Shown: piece by piece, positions 23,665 through 30,885 of the stretch | How the letters are laid out: each line of letters begins with the position of its first letter | How positions within the stretch are numbered: the stretch's first letter is position 1 | NCBI GenBank assembly: GCA_027492485.1 | Contig: JAPUER010000053.1 | Span: 70,772-106,148 of the forward strand | Length of the DNA stretch: 35,377 bases | DNA from: Betaproteobacteria bacterium | Lineage (GTDB): Bacteria; Pseudomonadota; Gammaproteobacteria; Burkholderiales; Casimicrobiaceae | Direction of reading: 5' to 3' | The notes under the pieces: generated by a model | What the model was told of the DNA's origin: nothing | What the model saw: only the letters and a program-made list of their open reading frames with translations | Databases searched by the model: none | Program-made: the position numbers and the translations under genes

Positions 23665-25623
23665 GTGCAGCGCTTCAAGATCAGCCAGCTCACTCGTTCC
23701 ATCCGTTCAGGTTTCCTCAACGCCGCACGCAACGCTCCGTCGTCCGCGGCAAACATCCCCCCTTTCACGCCACATCGGACATCGCGACTGTCGTCGGCGT
23801 TGCTGCTCGGTCTAGGCCTGTGTTCGGCGGGCGCCCATGCGACGTCCAGCGGCCCCCTTGTTCCGACAGTCGCCACGGTCGGCGCTGCCGCGCTCACCAC
23901 GGCCGGTAGTCCGCAGGCACCAGCCTTCAGCGCCTACGCGACCGGCATCCCGGCCGCCGGCAGCAATGCCGCGCCGACCACGCATTCGGTGACCACCACG
24001 GCGGCGACCGTCGCTGCGGCGCGTTCCGCCAACGTGTCGGTCGCCGTATCGGCACCGGTCACGCAGACTGCGGTGGCGGCCAGCGCGACTGCGCAATCGC
24101 CTGCTGTCGGTGCAACCGTCGCAGCGTCGGGCGTTGCATCGTCGCCACTCGCGGGCGTCGTTGCAGCAGGCGTGGTCGCGCCGGCGCAAAGCGCTACTCC
24201 GGTGGCAACCAACCCGGCGCCTGTCGTGCCCGTCACGGCTGTCACCGCGAGCAAAGAGCCGGCACTGATCGGCGTGGTCAGCGAAGTCGCCGCCGAGGCT
24301 CCGCCGACCGATCTCTGGGATCGTATCCGCAGCGGTTATTCGATGGACGATCTCGACGATCCGCTGGTCGCGAAGTGGGAAAAGTTTTACGCCGAACGCC
24401 CCGACTACCTCGGGCGCATCGTCGACCGCTCCGGCAAGTACATGTTCTACATCGTGACCGAGCTGGAGCGACGCGGCATGCCGCTTGAAATCGCGCTGCT
24501 GCCGATGATCGAAAGCGCGTTCAATCCGGTGGCGCATTCGTCGGCCAAGGCCGCCGGCATCTGGCAGTTCATCCCGTCGACCGGCGTCAACTACGGCATG
24601 AAGCAGGACTGGTGGGCCGATTCGCGGCGCGACATCGTCGCCGCCACCAATGGCGCGCTGGACTACCTGAGCAAGCTGCACGACATGTTCGGCGACTGGC
24701 AGCTTGCGCTGGCCTCGTACAACTGGGGCGAAGGCTCGGTCGCGCGTGCCGTGCAGAAGTCGAAGACGCGCGGCAAGGAGGGCAACTATCTGTCGCTCGA
24801 CATGCCGGCCGAGACGCGCAACTACCTGCCCAAGCTGCAGGCCGTGAAGAACATCATCCGCAATCCGGCCGCCTACGGCGTCACCATCGCGGGCATTCCC
24901 AACGAGCCTTATTTCAAGACGATCACGCTGGCGCATCCGATCGACCTCAAGCGTGCAGCGCAGCTTGCCGAAATGAGCGAGAACGATTTCGTGGCCCTCA
25001 ACCCGGCACACAATCGTCCGGTAATCGGTGGCCGCAGCGAATATCAGGTGCTGCTGCCGGCCGGCAAGGCCGACAGCTTCCTCTCGCGCCTTGAGGCCAA
25101 CGAAAAGCCGCGTGTTTCGTGGATGGCCTACCGCACCCGTTCCGGCGATCGCATGGAGGCGCTGGCGCAGCGTTTTGGCACTACCGTATCGGCGCTGAAG
25201 TCGGTCAACGGCATTCGCAGCGTCGCCTCGACACTACCCGCCGGTTACAACCTGCTGGTGCCGTCGGACGGACCGTCGGAGGATGCGCTGGGCAGCATCC
25301 AGAACGCTGTGTTCACCAAGTTCCCCGAGTACGTCGCACCGCGCAGCCACAAGGTCCGCCGCGGCGAGACTTTCGCCGGTATCGCCCGGCGCTATGGCGT
25401 GAGCGCATCGACGCTGGCCTCGTGGAACCGGATGGGCAAGCACAACGCCCGCGTTGGTCAGGTGCTGTATGTCAGTGGTCCTGCGCCCGTGCGGAGCGTG
25501 GTTAGCAAGGGGGGCCGAGTCGTTCAGGTCAAGCGCGGCGGCAAGGTGGTACGCGCCGCGGCAGCCCCCGGCAAGCGCACTGGCGTCGCGACCAGCAAGA
25601 GAGTGGGAAAGCGGCGACGCTAG
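23665..25623 (+). CDS. mltD: Membrane-bound lytic transglycosylase D-like protein with LysM repeats
   Basis: This enzyme cleaves peptidoglycan glycan strands to 1,6-anhydro products in the periplasm. The 652-residue protein has a long basic N-terminal lead and a hydrophobic segment (SALLLGLGLCSAGAHA, about residues 45-60) as signal peptide, then about 150 residues rich in Ala, Val, Thr and Pro. The SLT domain follows, with LLPMIESAFNP (catalytic Glu283), AAGIWQFIPSTG and LALASYNWGEG. Two LysM modules come after (about 490-540 and 570-615), then a Lys/Arg-rich tail. No lipobox is visible, unlike E. coli MltD. GTG 23665 is chosen for its AGGAG at 23655-23659; an ATG at 23614 is possible. gloB-mltD is a common betaproteobacterial neighbourhood. 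Confidence 0.9.
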   Translation: MQRFKISQLTRSIRSGFLNAARNAPSSAANIPPFTPHRTSRLSSALLLGLGLCSAGAHATSSGPLVPTVATVGAAALTTAGSPQAPAFSAYATGIPAAGSNAAPTTHSVTTTAATVAAARSANVSVAVSAPVTQTAVAASATAQSPAVGATVAASGVASSPLAGVVAAGVVAPAQSATPVATNPAPVVPVTAVTASKEPALIGVVSEVAAEAPPTDLWDRIRSGYSMDDLDDPLVAKWEKFYAERPDYLGRIVDRSGKYMFYIVTELERRGMPLEIALLPMIESAFNPVAHSSAKAAGIWQFIPSTGVNYGMKQDWWADSRRDIVAATNGALDYLSKLHDMFGDWQLALASYNWGEGSVARAVQKSKTRGKEGNYLSLDMPAETRNYLPKLQAVKNIIRNPAAYGVTIAGIPNEPYFKTITLAHPIDLKRAAQLAEMSENDFVALNPAHNRPVIGGRSEYQVLLPAGKADSFLSRLEANEKPRVSWMAYRTRSGDRMEALAQRFGTTVSALKSVNGIRSVASTLPAGYNLLVPSDGPSEDALGSIQNAVFTKFPEYVAPRSHKVRRGETFAGIARRYGVSASTLASWNRMGKHNARVGQVLYVSGPAPVRSVVSKGGRVVQVKRGGKVVRAAAAPGKRTGVATSKRVGKRRR

Positions 25624-25643
25624 ACGAACCGTTCACCACCAAT

Positions 25644-25672
25644 AAAAAACGCGCATTACTGCGCGTTTTTTT
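25644..25672. terminator. Bidirectional intrinsic terminator after mltD
   Basis: CGCGC (25650-25654) and GCGCG (25661-25665) pair around ATTACT, flanked by A6 and T7, so the signal works on both strands: for mltD on plus and for the small gene ending at 25760 on minus. Confidence 0.9.
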
Positions 25673-25759
25673 ATTGCTGAGTCGGGTGAAGCGTTACTCG
25701 ATTTCCAGATCAACTGGAGACCGGGCGCGACGACGCATCGTACTGATTTGGCAATGGCC

Positions 25760-26029
25760 CTACTGCTTCTCGTCGGGTTCCGGCGGCTGACCGCGCCTGC
25801 CCTGCGAGGACAACGTCGCGATCTCGTCGCGCAGATGTTGTGCGGCGACGCGCGCCCGCTTCCTGCCACCCTTGCGATCGCCAGCGTCGTGAGCGCCCGA
25901 CTTGCGCAGCAGAGGATCCACTGCGAGACGATTGCGCGGTTTGCTGGGCGGAATGGTCGCCTTCGCGGTCATGGTCTCACCAGCCGGCGGCACCGGGGCA
26001 GTAATGACAGAGCGGCGCGACTTGCTCAT
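25760..26029 (-). CDS. Small basic hypothetical protein
   Basis: An 89-residue protein that I do not recognise. It starts MSKSRRSVITAPVPPAGE, is rich in Arg, Lys, Pro and Gln, has no hydrophobic segment, and carries a basic middle (DRKGGRKRARVAAQHLRDEI) that could be a short helix. A good Shine-Dalgarno (AGGTGA) five bases before ATG 26029 and G+C-rich third codon positions support a real gene. It lies directly behind the terminator of the histone-like gene, with only about 16 bases between that T-run and its start, so it is probably expressed by read-through. A nucleoid-related role is possible from charge and context but is only a guess. Confidence 0.65.
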   Translation of the reverse strand: MSKSRRSVITAPVPPAGETMTAKATIPPSKPRNRLAVDPLLRKSGAHDAGDRKGGRKRARVAAQHLRDEIATLSSQGRRGQPPEPDEKQ

Positions 26030-26045
26030 GGCTCACCTGGGTTGC

Positions 26046-26076
26046 AAAAAAAACGGCGCGAAACCGCGCCGTTTTC
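26046..26076 (-). terminator. Intrinsic terminator of the histone-like gene
   Basis: On the minus strand CGGCGCG and CGCGCCG (26071-26065 and 26060-26054) pair around a four-base loop, extended by A/T pairs, and run into eight T (26053-26046). A second perfect inverted repeat, AATTTCCC-TG-GGGAAATT (26085-26102), touches the stop codon of the histone-like gene. Confidence 0.85.
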
Positions 26077-26100
26077 TGCAGAACAATTTCCCTGGGGAAA

Positions 26101-26397
26101 TTACTTCTTCTTGGCTGCGGCCTTCTTGGCCGGTTTCTTGGCTGCTGCCTTCTTAGCCGGCTTCTTGGCTGCTGCCTTTTTAGCGGGCTTCTTGGCTGCT
26201 GCTTTCTTGGCCGGTTTCTTGGCTGCTGCCTTCTTAGCCGGCTTCTTGGCTGCTGCCTTCTTGGCCGGAGCCTTCTTCGCGGCGGGCTTCTTCGCAGCCG
26301 GTTTCTTGGCAGCAGGTTTCTTCTTCGCAGCCGGTTTCTTCTTGGCCGGAGCCGGTGCTGCTGCAGCCGGTGCTGCCATCGTCATCATGTCGCTCAT
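26101..26397 (-). CDS. Histone H1-like lysine/alanine/proline-rich protein
   Basis: A 98-residue, extremely basic protein made almost wholly of Lys, Ala and Pro: a short N terminus (MSDMMTMAAPAAAAPAPA), then PAAKK and PAKKAAAKK repeats to the end. Such proteins resemble the C-terminal tail of eukaryotic histone H1, bacterial AlgP and chlamydial/bordetellar H1-like proteins, and bind DNA or RNA non-specifically to compact the nucleoid. ATG 26397 has AGGAG seven bases upstream. It has its own terminator and a long A+T-rich leader, so it is probably a highly expressed single gene. The DNA repeats make its length prone to change. Confidence 0.88.
   Translation of the reverse strand: MSDMMTMAAPAAAAPAPAKKKPAAKKKPAAKKPAAKKPAAKKAPAKKAAAKKPAKKAAAKKPAKKAAAKKPAKKAAAKKPAKKAAAKKPAKKAAAKKK
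26107..26268. repeat. Six tandem 27-base repeats within the histone-like gene
   Basis: Six consecutive 27-base units (starting at 26107, 26134, 26161, 26188, 26215 and 26242), differing at a few bases, each encode a nine-residue PAKKAAAKK unit. Less regular shorter repeats continue to about 26345. Unit number is likely to vary between strains by slippage or recombination. Confidence 0.9.
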
Positions 26398-26710
26398 AGT
26401 GGTCTCCTAAGGTTGACTCTCACAGTTTTGAACATCACTTGAGGTGATCCTTTGGGCCATTACACGCGGTGTTCATCACGAAAAAAACGCAACGATCAAC
26501 GAGAGTTACAACGCAACACACCTCAGTGTCAGGCGCTGCTGCAAACGGTTCAAGGCACACGAACTTGTTTACAACACGCACTCCTGATGTCGCGAATTCT
26601 AGCTTGATTTTTTTCTCGAACAATACTATTCGCGCGCGCGTTCCGTGAGTGCAAATCGCTTTGTTGTTTTGTTGCACACGACATTTGCATCGGTGTGCGA
26701 ACAAAAAAAC
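26398..26710. other. Intergenic region between lysA and the histone-like gene
   Basis: This 313-base stretch is markedly more A+T-rich than its surroundings and holds no convincing gene; an open frame of 89 codons on the minus strand (26435-26704) looks random and has no ribosome site. It includes T-runs just after the lysA stop, a (CG)5 run at 26631-26640, and a candidate promoter facing the histone-like gene. The implied leader is about 190 bases. Confidence 0.6.
26596..26623 (-). promoter_or_regulatory. Candidate promoter of the histone-like gene
   Basis: On the minus strand TTGTTC (26623-26618), a 16-base spacer containing an A-tract, and TAGAAT (26601-26596) form a plausible sigma-70 promoter. 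The -10 matches five of six consensus bases; the -35 only the TTG. Confidence 0.35.
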
Positions 26711-27964
26711 TCAAACGACGATGCGCTCGTGGGCGATCAAATCTTCGAAGCGTTCGCGCTCACGGATGAGATGCGCTTCGTCGCGATCGACGAGCACTTC
26801 GCACGGTCGCGGACGCGTGTTGTAGTTCGACGCCATCGTCATTCCATACGCGCCGGCGCACAGCACCGCAAGCAGGTCTCCCTGCGCAAGCACCAGCTGG
26901 CGCGCCTTCGCGAGCCAGTCACCACTTTCGCAAACGGGGCCGACGATGTCGTAGAGCACCGCCTCACCGGCGCGTTCGACGACCGGCGCCACCGGATGAA
27001 ATGCATCGTAAAGCGTCGGCCGGATGAGGTCGTTCATCGCGGCATCGACCAGCGCGAAGTTTTTTGTCTCGCCCGGTTTGAGAAATTCGACGCGCGTCAG
27101 CAGCAAGCCCGCATCGCCGACGATCGAGCGTCCCGGCTCGATGAGCAGATCGAGATGGTGGCCTGCGATCTCGCGCTCCACCGCTTGTGCGAATTCATCC
27201 ATCGGCACCAGTGCTTCGCCCTGATAGTTGATCGCACGGCCACCGCCGATGTCGAGATGCTGCAGATGAATGCCGCGCGCCGACAAGTCGTCAACCAGCG
27301 ACAACAGGCGTCGCAGCGCATCGACATAAGGCGACAGTTCGGTGATCTGCGAGCCGATGTGGCACTCGATGCCATGCACTTCGACGCCGGGCATCGACGC
27401 CGCCAGCGCGTACAGGCGCACCGCATCGGCGTGCGCCACGCCAAACTTGTTCGACTTGAGCCCGGTCGAGATGTAGGGATGCGTTCTGGCGTCGACGTCG
27501 GGGTTGATGCGGAACGTGATGCGCGCGCGTTTGCCGTGCGCCAGCGCGACCTCATTCACCCGGTACAGCTCGGCCTCGGATTCGATGTTGAAGCAATGGA
27601 TGTTGTGCGACAGTGCCAGCGCGATTTCGTCGTGCCGCTTGGCAACGCCGGAGAAAATGACCTTGCCGGCATCGCCACCGGCGGCAATCACGCGTTGCAA
27701 CTCGCCGGCAGACACGATGTCAAATCCGGCGCCTTCCGCCGCCAGCACGGCCAGCACGCTCAACGTCGAGTTCGCCTTGACGGCGTAGCAGATCAACGGC
27801 TTCGACGCGGCAAAGGCGCGCTGATAGGCGCGGAAGTTGTCGACGATGGTTGCCCGCGAATAAACATAGGCGGGCGTGCCGAATTGGCGCGCGATGTCGG
27901 TCAGGCGGACGTTCTCGCAGAGGAGTTCGCCATCGGGCGAACGCTGAAGGTGTGGGGTAAGCAT
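26711..27964 (-). CDS. lysA: Diaminopimelate decarboxylase
   Basis: LysA decarboxylates meso-diaminopimelate to L-lysine with pyridoxal phosphate, the last lysine step. The 417-residue protein shows YVYS, the PLP lysine in YAVKAN (Lys63), HCFNIES, HIGSQI, DIGGG, LLIEPGRSIV, the substrate-binding CESGD and AGAYGMTMASNYN. Length is typical (about 415-420). ATG 27964 matches the family start; no Shine-Dalgarno is seen. It follows lptM by 116 bases on the same strand, a very common arrangement in proteobacteria. Confidence 0.97.
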   Translation of the reverse strand: MLTPHLQRSPDGELLCENVRLTDIARQFGTPAYVYSRATIVDNFRAYQRAFAASKPLICYAVKANSTLSVLAVLAAEGAGFDIVSAGELQRVIAAGGDAGKVIFSGVAKRHDEIALALSHNIHCFNIESEAELYRVNEVALAHGKRARITFRINPDVDARTHPYISTGLKSNKFGVAHADAVRLYALAASMPGVEVHGIECHIGSQITELSPYVDALRRLLSLVDDLSARGIHLQHLDIGGGRAINYQGEALVPMDEFAQAVEREIAGHHLDLLIEPGRSIVGDAGLLLTRVEFLKPGETKNFALVDAAMNDLIRPTLYDAFHPVAPVVERAGEAVLYDIVGPVCESGDWLAKARQLVLAQGDLLAVLCAGAYGMTMASNYNTRPRPCEVLVDRDEAHLIRERERFEDLIAHERIVV

Positions 27965-28080
27965 GAGGGGATGAATGCGAAGATGAAAATGCGGAGAGGC
28001 GCGGCGGCGGTTGCAGCGCTCACACTAGTAGTGCCGGTCAACACTGCCTTGATACAGGAGCGGTATGCCAGGGTGTGGCG

Positions 28081-28257
28081 TCAGGCGCCCGCGGTGATGC
28101 CGTAAGCATGGGCGCCGTCGGCGTGCGGCGTCGCTGTTGCCAACGTCGCCGACGCTTTCGGTGGTGGCACCAGCGGCCCCTTTTGTCCGCAACCGGTGAC
28201 ACCGACCACAGCCAGAGCCGCGAGAAGCAGGGAAATAAGCGGAGGTCGAAAGCGCAT
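28081..28257 (-). CDS. lptM: LptM (YifL)-like small lipoprotein
   Basis: A 58-residue lipoprotein, easily missed. It reads MRFRPPLISLLLAALAVV, then the lipobox VTGC (Cys23) and the signature CGQKGPLVPP of the LptM/YifL family. LptM assists oxidative maturation of the LptD/LptE lipopolysaccharide translocon at the outer membrane. After the signature the tail is Ala/Thr-rich and not conserved. ATG 28257 lies 38 bases from the divergent cyaY start, and lysA is downstream: the cyaY / lptM-lysA order is standard and supports the call. Confidence 0.92.
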   Translation of the reverse strand: MRFRPPLISLLLAALAVVGVTGCGQKGPLVPPPKASATLATATPHADGAHAYGITAGA

Positions 28258-28295
28258 AGACTTGCGTGGAGTTTGATCGCAGCCGATAGTAGCAA

Positions 28296-28628
28296 ATGCC
28301 CTCAGCCACAGAATTCAACGAGACAGTCGACGCGCTATTCGATCGGTTCGTCGAGACACTGGACAACGCAGACGCCGTCGACGACGTCGAGCTCAATCAG
28401 GGTGTGCTCGAAATCACTTGCGGTGACGGTTCGAAGATCATCGTCAATCGCCACGCACCGACGCAGGAGATCTGGGTGGCAGCGAAAAGCGGCGGCTATC
28501 ACTTCCGGCGGGAGGAAGGCGGCTGGGTTGACACCCGCAGCGGCGAAGCACTGGCCGACGCGATGACGCGCGTCGTGCGTGAACAGACTGGCTTAGCAGT
28601 CAGCTTCGCCGATTTGACGCGGGATTAA
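28296..28628 (+). CDS. cyaY: Iron donor protein CyaY (bacterial frataxin)
   Basis: CyaY binds iron and regulates Fe-S cluster assembly on IscU through IscS. The 110-residue protein has the acidic first helix (FNETVDALFDRFVETLDNADAVDD), the beta strands GVLEITCGDGSKIIVNRHAPTQEIWVAA and the GGYHFR segment, all diagnostic. Length is typical (about 105-110). ATG 28296 has no Shine-Dalgarno; a weak TTGCGT-N17-GATAGT promoter ends six bases upstream, so a leaderless transcript is possible. It is divergent from lptM, and its stop overlaps the opposite peptidase stop in a TTAA palindrome. Confidence 0.95.
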   Translation: MPSATEFNETVDALFDRFVETLDNADAVDDVELNQGVLEITCGDGSKIIVNRHAPTQEIWVAAKSGGYHFRREEGGWVDTRSGEALADAMTRVVREQTGLAVSFADLTRD

Positions 28629-29404
28629 ATCTCCAGCAGCACCGCGTAGTTTTTGATCGCGCGCTTGTGCGCCTTGGAATTGGCGTCGAGCTGGGCGACG
28701 ATCGCCCAGAACCGCGGCGAGTGATTGAACTCGACCAGATGCGCCAGTTCGTGCGCCACCACATGCCGCATCAACTCCGGCGGTAACTGCAACAACCGGA
28801 AATTCAGCCGCACGCGACCATCGGACGTGCAACTGCCCCACATCGTGCGCGCACTGCTAATGGTGACCGAACGCAGCGGCAATGCGGCTTCCGTCGCCAT
28901 CCGATGCGCCAGCGCCGGCAGTTCCCGTCCGGCGACCCGTTTCAGTTCGGCGTCAAGGGCCGTGGTGTCGAACCCGCCGGCGGAGGTGGTGAGCACGCAG
29001 CGCGTTTCGGTCAGATCGACGCTATCGAACAGGCCCTGACGCAAGTCAACCTTGAGCCGCTTGCCGCGAAACAGCATGTGGCCGCCGTCGCGGTGCTCGG
29101 CCAGTTGCTGGCGCCGCGCCTGCTGCCGGGCGAGCGCCTTGCCAATCCATTCCCGGCGCTCGACGATGGCGGCATCGATCTCGTAAAGCGGCGTCCAGTT
29201 CGGCGCCCGGATCACGAGTCCGTCGGTCGTGATGATCAGGCCAATCGACTTTCTGCGCGCCCGTTCCAGCCGGTAGCTGATGCCGGCGGAGCTGACGCGC
29301 GGCTTCGCGTCGGCAGCCGTCGGCGCGAGGCGTTGCCGTGGCACCCGACGCGGCGCCGGAGGTGGGGCCGGATCGCCGAACAGAAGCGCGCTCCAGAAAC
29401 CCAT
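28625..29404 (-). CDS. YgjP-like DUF45 metallopeptidase
   Basis: A 259-residue zinc metallopeptidase-like protein of the YgjP/SprT-related DUF45 (PF01863) family. The metal site is clear: HELAH (218-222) followed by His228 in FNHSPRFW. Earlier landmarks are ARRKSIGLIITTDGLVIRAP and TMWGSCTSDGRVRLNFRLL. The cellular substrate is unknown. ATG 29404 lies three bases after the plsC stop, so it is the last gene of the lnt-glyQ-glyS-gmhB-plsC block. It ends tail-to-tail on cyaY, both stops sharing TTAA. Confidence 0.92.
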   Translation of the reverse strand: MGFWSALLFGDPAPPPAPRRVPRQRLAPTAADAKPRVSSAGISYRLERARRKSIGLIITTDGLVIRAPNWTPLYEIDAAIVERREWIGKALARQQARRQQLAEHRDGGHMLFRGKRLKVDLRQGLFDSVDLTETRCVLTTSAGGFDTTALDAELKRVAGRELPALAHRMATEAALPLRSVTISSARTMWGSCTSDGRVRLNFRLLQLPPELMRHVVAHELAHLVEFNHSPRFWAIVAQLDANSKAHKRAIKNYAVLLEI

Positions 29405-29407
29405 CGT

Positions 29408-30130
29408 TCAGCGACCTCGCGAATCACCGAGCCGCGCCACCTCCGTCTCGATGACGCGCTCGATCTCGTCGTTCAGTTCGGCCAGTGCACGTCCGGTCGG
29501 CGTCACCGGCGGCAGGATCGACAGCGTCACCTTGCCGGGAAATTTCTGCCACGGATGCCGTGGCCAGCAGTAGCCGGCGTTGTGCGCAATCGGCAGGATG
29601 GGCACGTCACACCCGATCGCCAGTCGCGCGCCACCCGTCTTGTATTTGCCCTTGGTGCCGGCCTTGATGCGCGTGCCCTCGGGGAATACCACGATGGTGA
29701 AGCCGCGCTCGTTGAGGCGCTCCTTGCCCTGCGCAATCATCTGCTCCATCGCCTGCGCGCCGGCCTTGCGGTTGATGGTGATCGGCGACGACAGCGCGAA
29801 GCCCCAGCCGAAGAAGGGCACCCACAGCAGCTCCTTTTTTGCGACAAAGCTGCCCGGCGCAAACAGGGTCTCCAGCATCAACGTCTCCCAAGTCGACGAA
29901 TGCTTGGAGAGCACGATGAACGGTTGGTCCGGGATGTTCTCGCGGCCGACGATTTCGTAGTCGATGCGGCAGAGATGTTTGGCGAACCAAATGAACAGTG
30001 CGGTATAGGAGCGGCACATCAGGTTGCGCTGCCGCGGTGGTAGCCAGAAGCAACCGCAAATGGCGAACGCGTACAACGGTGTCATCACCAGTTGCAGCAG
30101 GATGTAGAGGGTGTTGCGCAGTGCCTGCAT
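29408..30130 (-). CDS. plsC: 1-acyl-sn-glycerol-3-phosphate acyltransferase (PlsC)
   Basis: PlsC acylates lysophosphatidic acid to phosphatidic acid in phospholipid synthesis at the inner membrane. The 240-residue protein has an N-terminal hydrophobic helix (LYILLQLVMTPLYAFAICGCFWL), the acyltransferase block I KHSSTWET, and FPEGTR (149-154). In block I the usual H-x4-D is H-x4-E (His77, Glu82), a variant seen in related betaproteobacterial proteins. ATG 30130 lies 27 bases after gmhB. Confidence 0.93.
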   Translation of the reverse strand: MQALRNTLYILLQLVMTPLYAFAICGCFWLPPRQRNLMCRSYTALFIWFAKHLCRIDYEIVGRENIPDQPFIVLSKHSSTWETLMLETLFAPGSFVAKKELLWVPFFGWGFALSSPITINRKAGAQAMEQMIAQGKERLNERGFTIVVFPEGTRIKAGTKGKYKTGGARLAIGCDVPILPIAHNAGYCWPRHPWQKFPGKVTLSILPPVTPTGRALAELNDEIERVIETEVARLGDSRGR

Positions 30131-30157
30131 TGGCTTGATCTTGTGAGGTTTCGTCGC

Positions 30158-30697
30158 TCAGCCGGTCGACAGGATCGCGTCGACCGCTGCCGACAGATCG
30201 GTAAAAGTTTGCGTACCGACCGGCAGATCGCCCGCCGCCAGCGTGATCGCGCCCTTGCCGGTCAGCACCAGCATCGGCCGACCGCCGGCCGCTGCCGCCG
30301 CCTGCATGTCGCGCAGCCCGTCGCCGATGCATGGCACGTCGTCGAGCGGCACCCCTAGGCGCTGGCCGATATCGATAAACATGCCCGGCAGCGGCTTGCG
30401 GCAAGGGCAGTCGGTGTCGCTTGAATGTGGGCAGTAGTAGATGACGTCGATACGGGCGCCTGCCTGCTGCGCGGCTTTCAGCATCTTGGCGTGAATGGCA
30501 TTCAGTGCGTTCATGTCGAGCAGACCGCGTTCGACGCCGGACTGATTGGTCGCCACCGCAACATGGTAACCCGCCCCATTCAGTCGTGCGATGGCCTCCA
30601 GCGCACCAGGCAGCGGCCGCCACTCGTCCGGCGTCTTGATGAAGCGCTCGCTGTCGAAGTTGATGGTGCCGTCGCGGTCGAGGATGACAAGTTTCAT
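30158..30697 (-). CDS. gmhB: D-glycero-beta-D-manno-heptose-1,7-bisphosphate 7-phosphatase
   Basis: GmhB dephosphorylates heptose-1,7-bisphosphate on the way to ADP-heptose for the lipopolysaccharide inner core. The 179-residue HAD phosphatase has the nucleophile motif DRDGT (Asp7, Asp9), ATNQSG, the structural zinc site CPH..CPC (Cys89, His91, Cys97, Cys99) followed by RKP, and the final acidic GDGLRDM. Length is typical. It lies 188 bases after glyS, the gap carrying a repeat-type element, and 27 bases before plsC. Confidence 0.95.
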   Translation of the reverse strand: MKLVILDRDGTINFDSERFIKTPDEWRPLPGALEAIARLNGAGYHVAVATNQSGVERGLLDMNALNAIHAKMLKAAQQAGARIDVIYYCPHSSDTDCPCRKPLPGMFIDIGQRLGVPLDDVPCIGDGLRDMQAAAAAGGRPMLVLTGKGAITLAAGDLPVGTQTFTDLSAAVDAILSTG

Positions 30698-30720
30698 GGT
30701 TGCGGCTTAGTAGGTCAACC

Positions 30721-30854
30721 AGAATGCCTCCCCTACAACGTAGGGGAGGTGGCGCAAAGCGCCGGAGGGGTCAAAGCTGTTGCGTACCTGCCAATCTTTC
30801 GCCACATACTCCACTGCCGGCTGCACCGACATCTCCCCAGCGTTGCCGGGGAGA
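30721..30854. repeat. Hairpin-rich intergenic repeat element between glyS and gmhB
   Basis: Three stem-loops stand in a row: CCTCCCCTAC/GTAGGGGAGG with an AAC loop (30727-30749), GGCGC/GCGCC with AAA (30751-30763), and TCTCCCC/GGGGAGA (30832-30854). The first two, followed by GGAGGGGTC, look like the kind of dispersed non-coding element found in many G+C-rich proteobacteria. It interrupts the otherwise tight lnt-to-peptidase block. Confidence 0.55.
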
Positions 30855-30885
30855 CTTGCGGGTAGGAAGCTTGTGAACTGAAGCA

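Noticed and set aside
25673-25759. Possible gene between the mltD terminator and the small basic gene
   Set aside because: No ribosome site or recognisable protein; only 87 bases.
26107-26268. Regular 27-base repeats as a CRISPR array
   Set aside because: Units are directly contiguous with no spacers and lie in frame inside a Lys/Ala/Pro-rich protein.
26435-26704. Open frame of 89 codons on the minus strand between lysA and the histone-like gene
   Set aside because: A+T-rich, Cys/Val-rich random-looking product, no ribosome site, overlaps the likely promoter.
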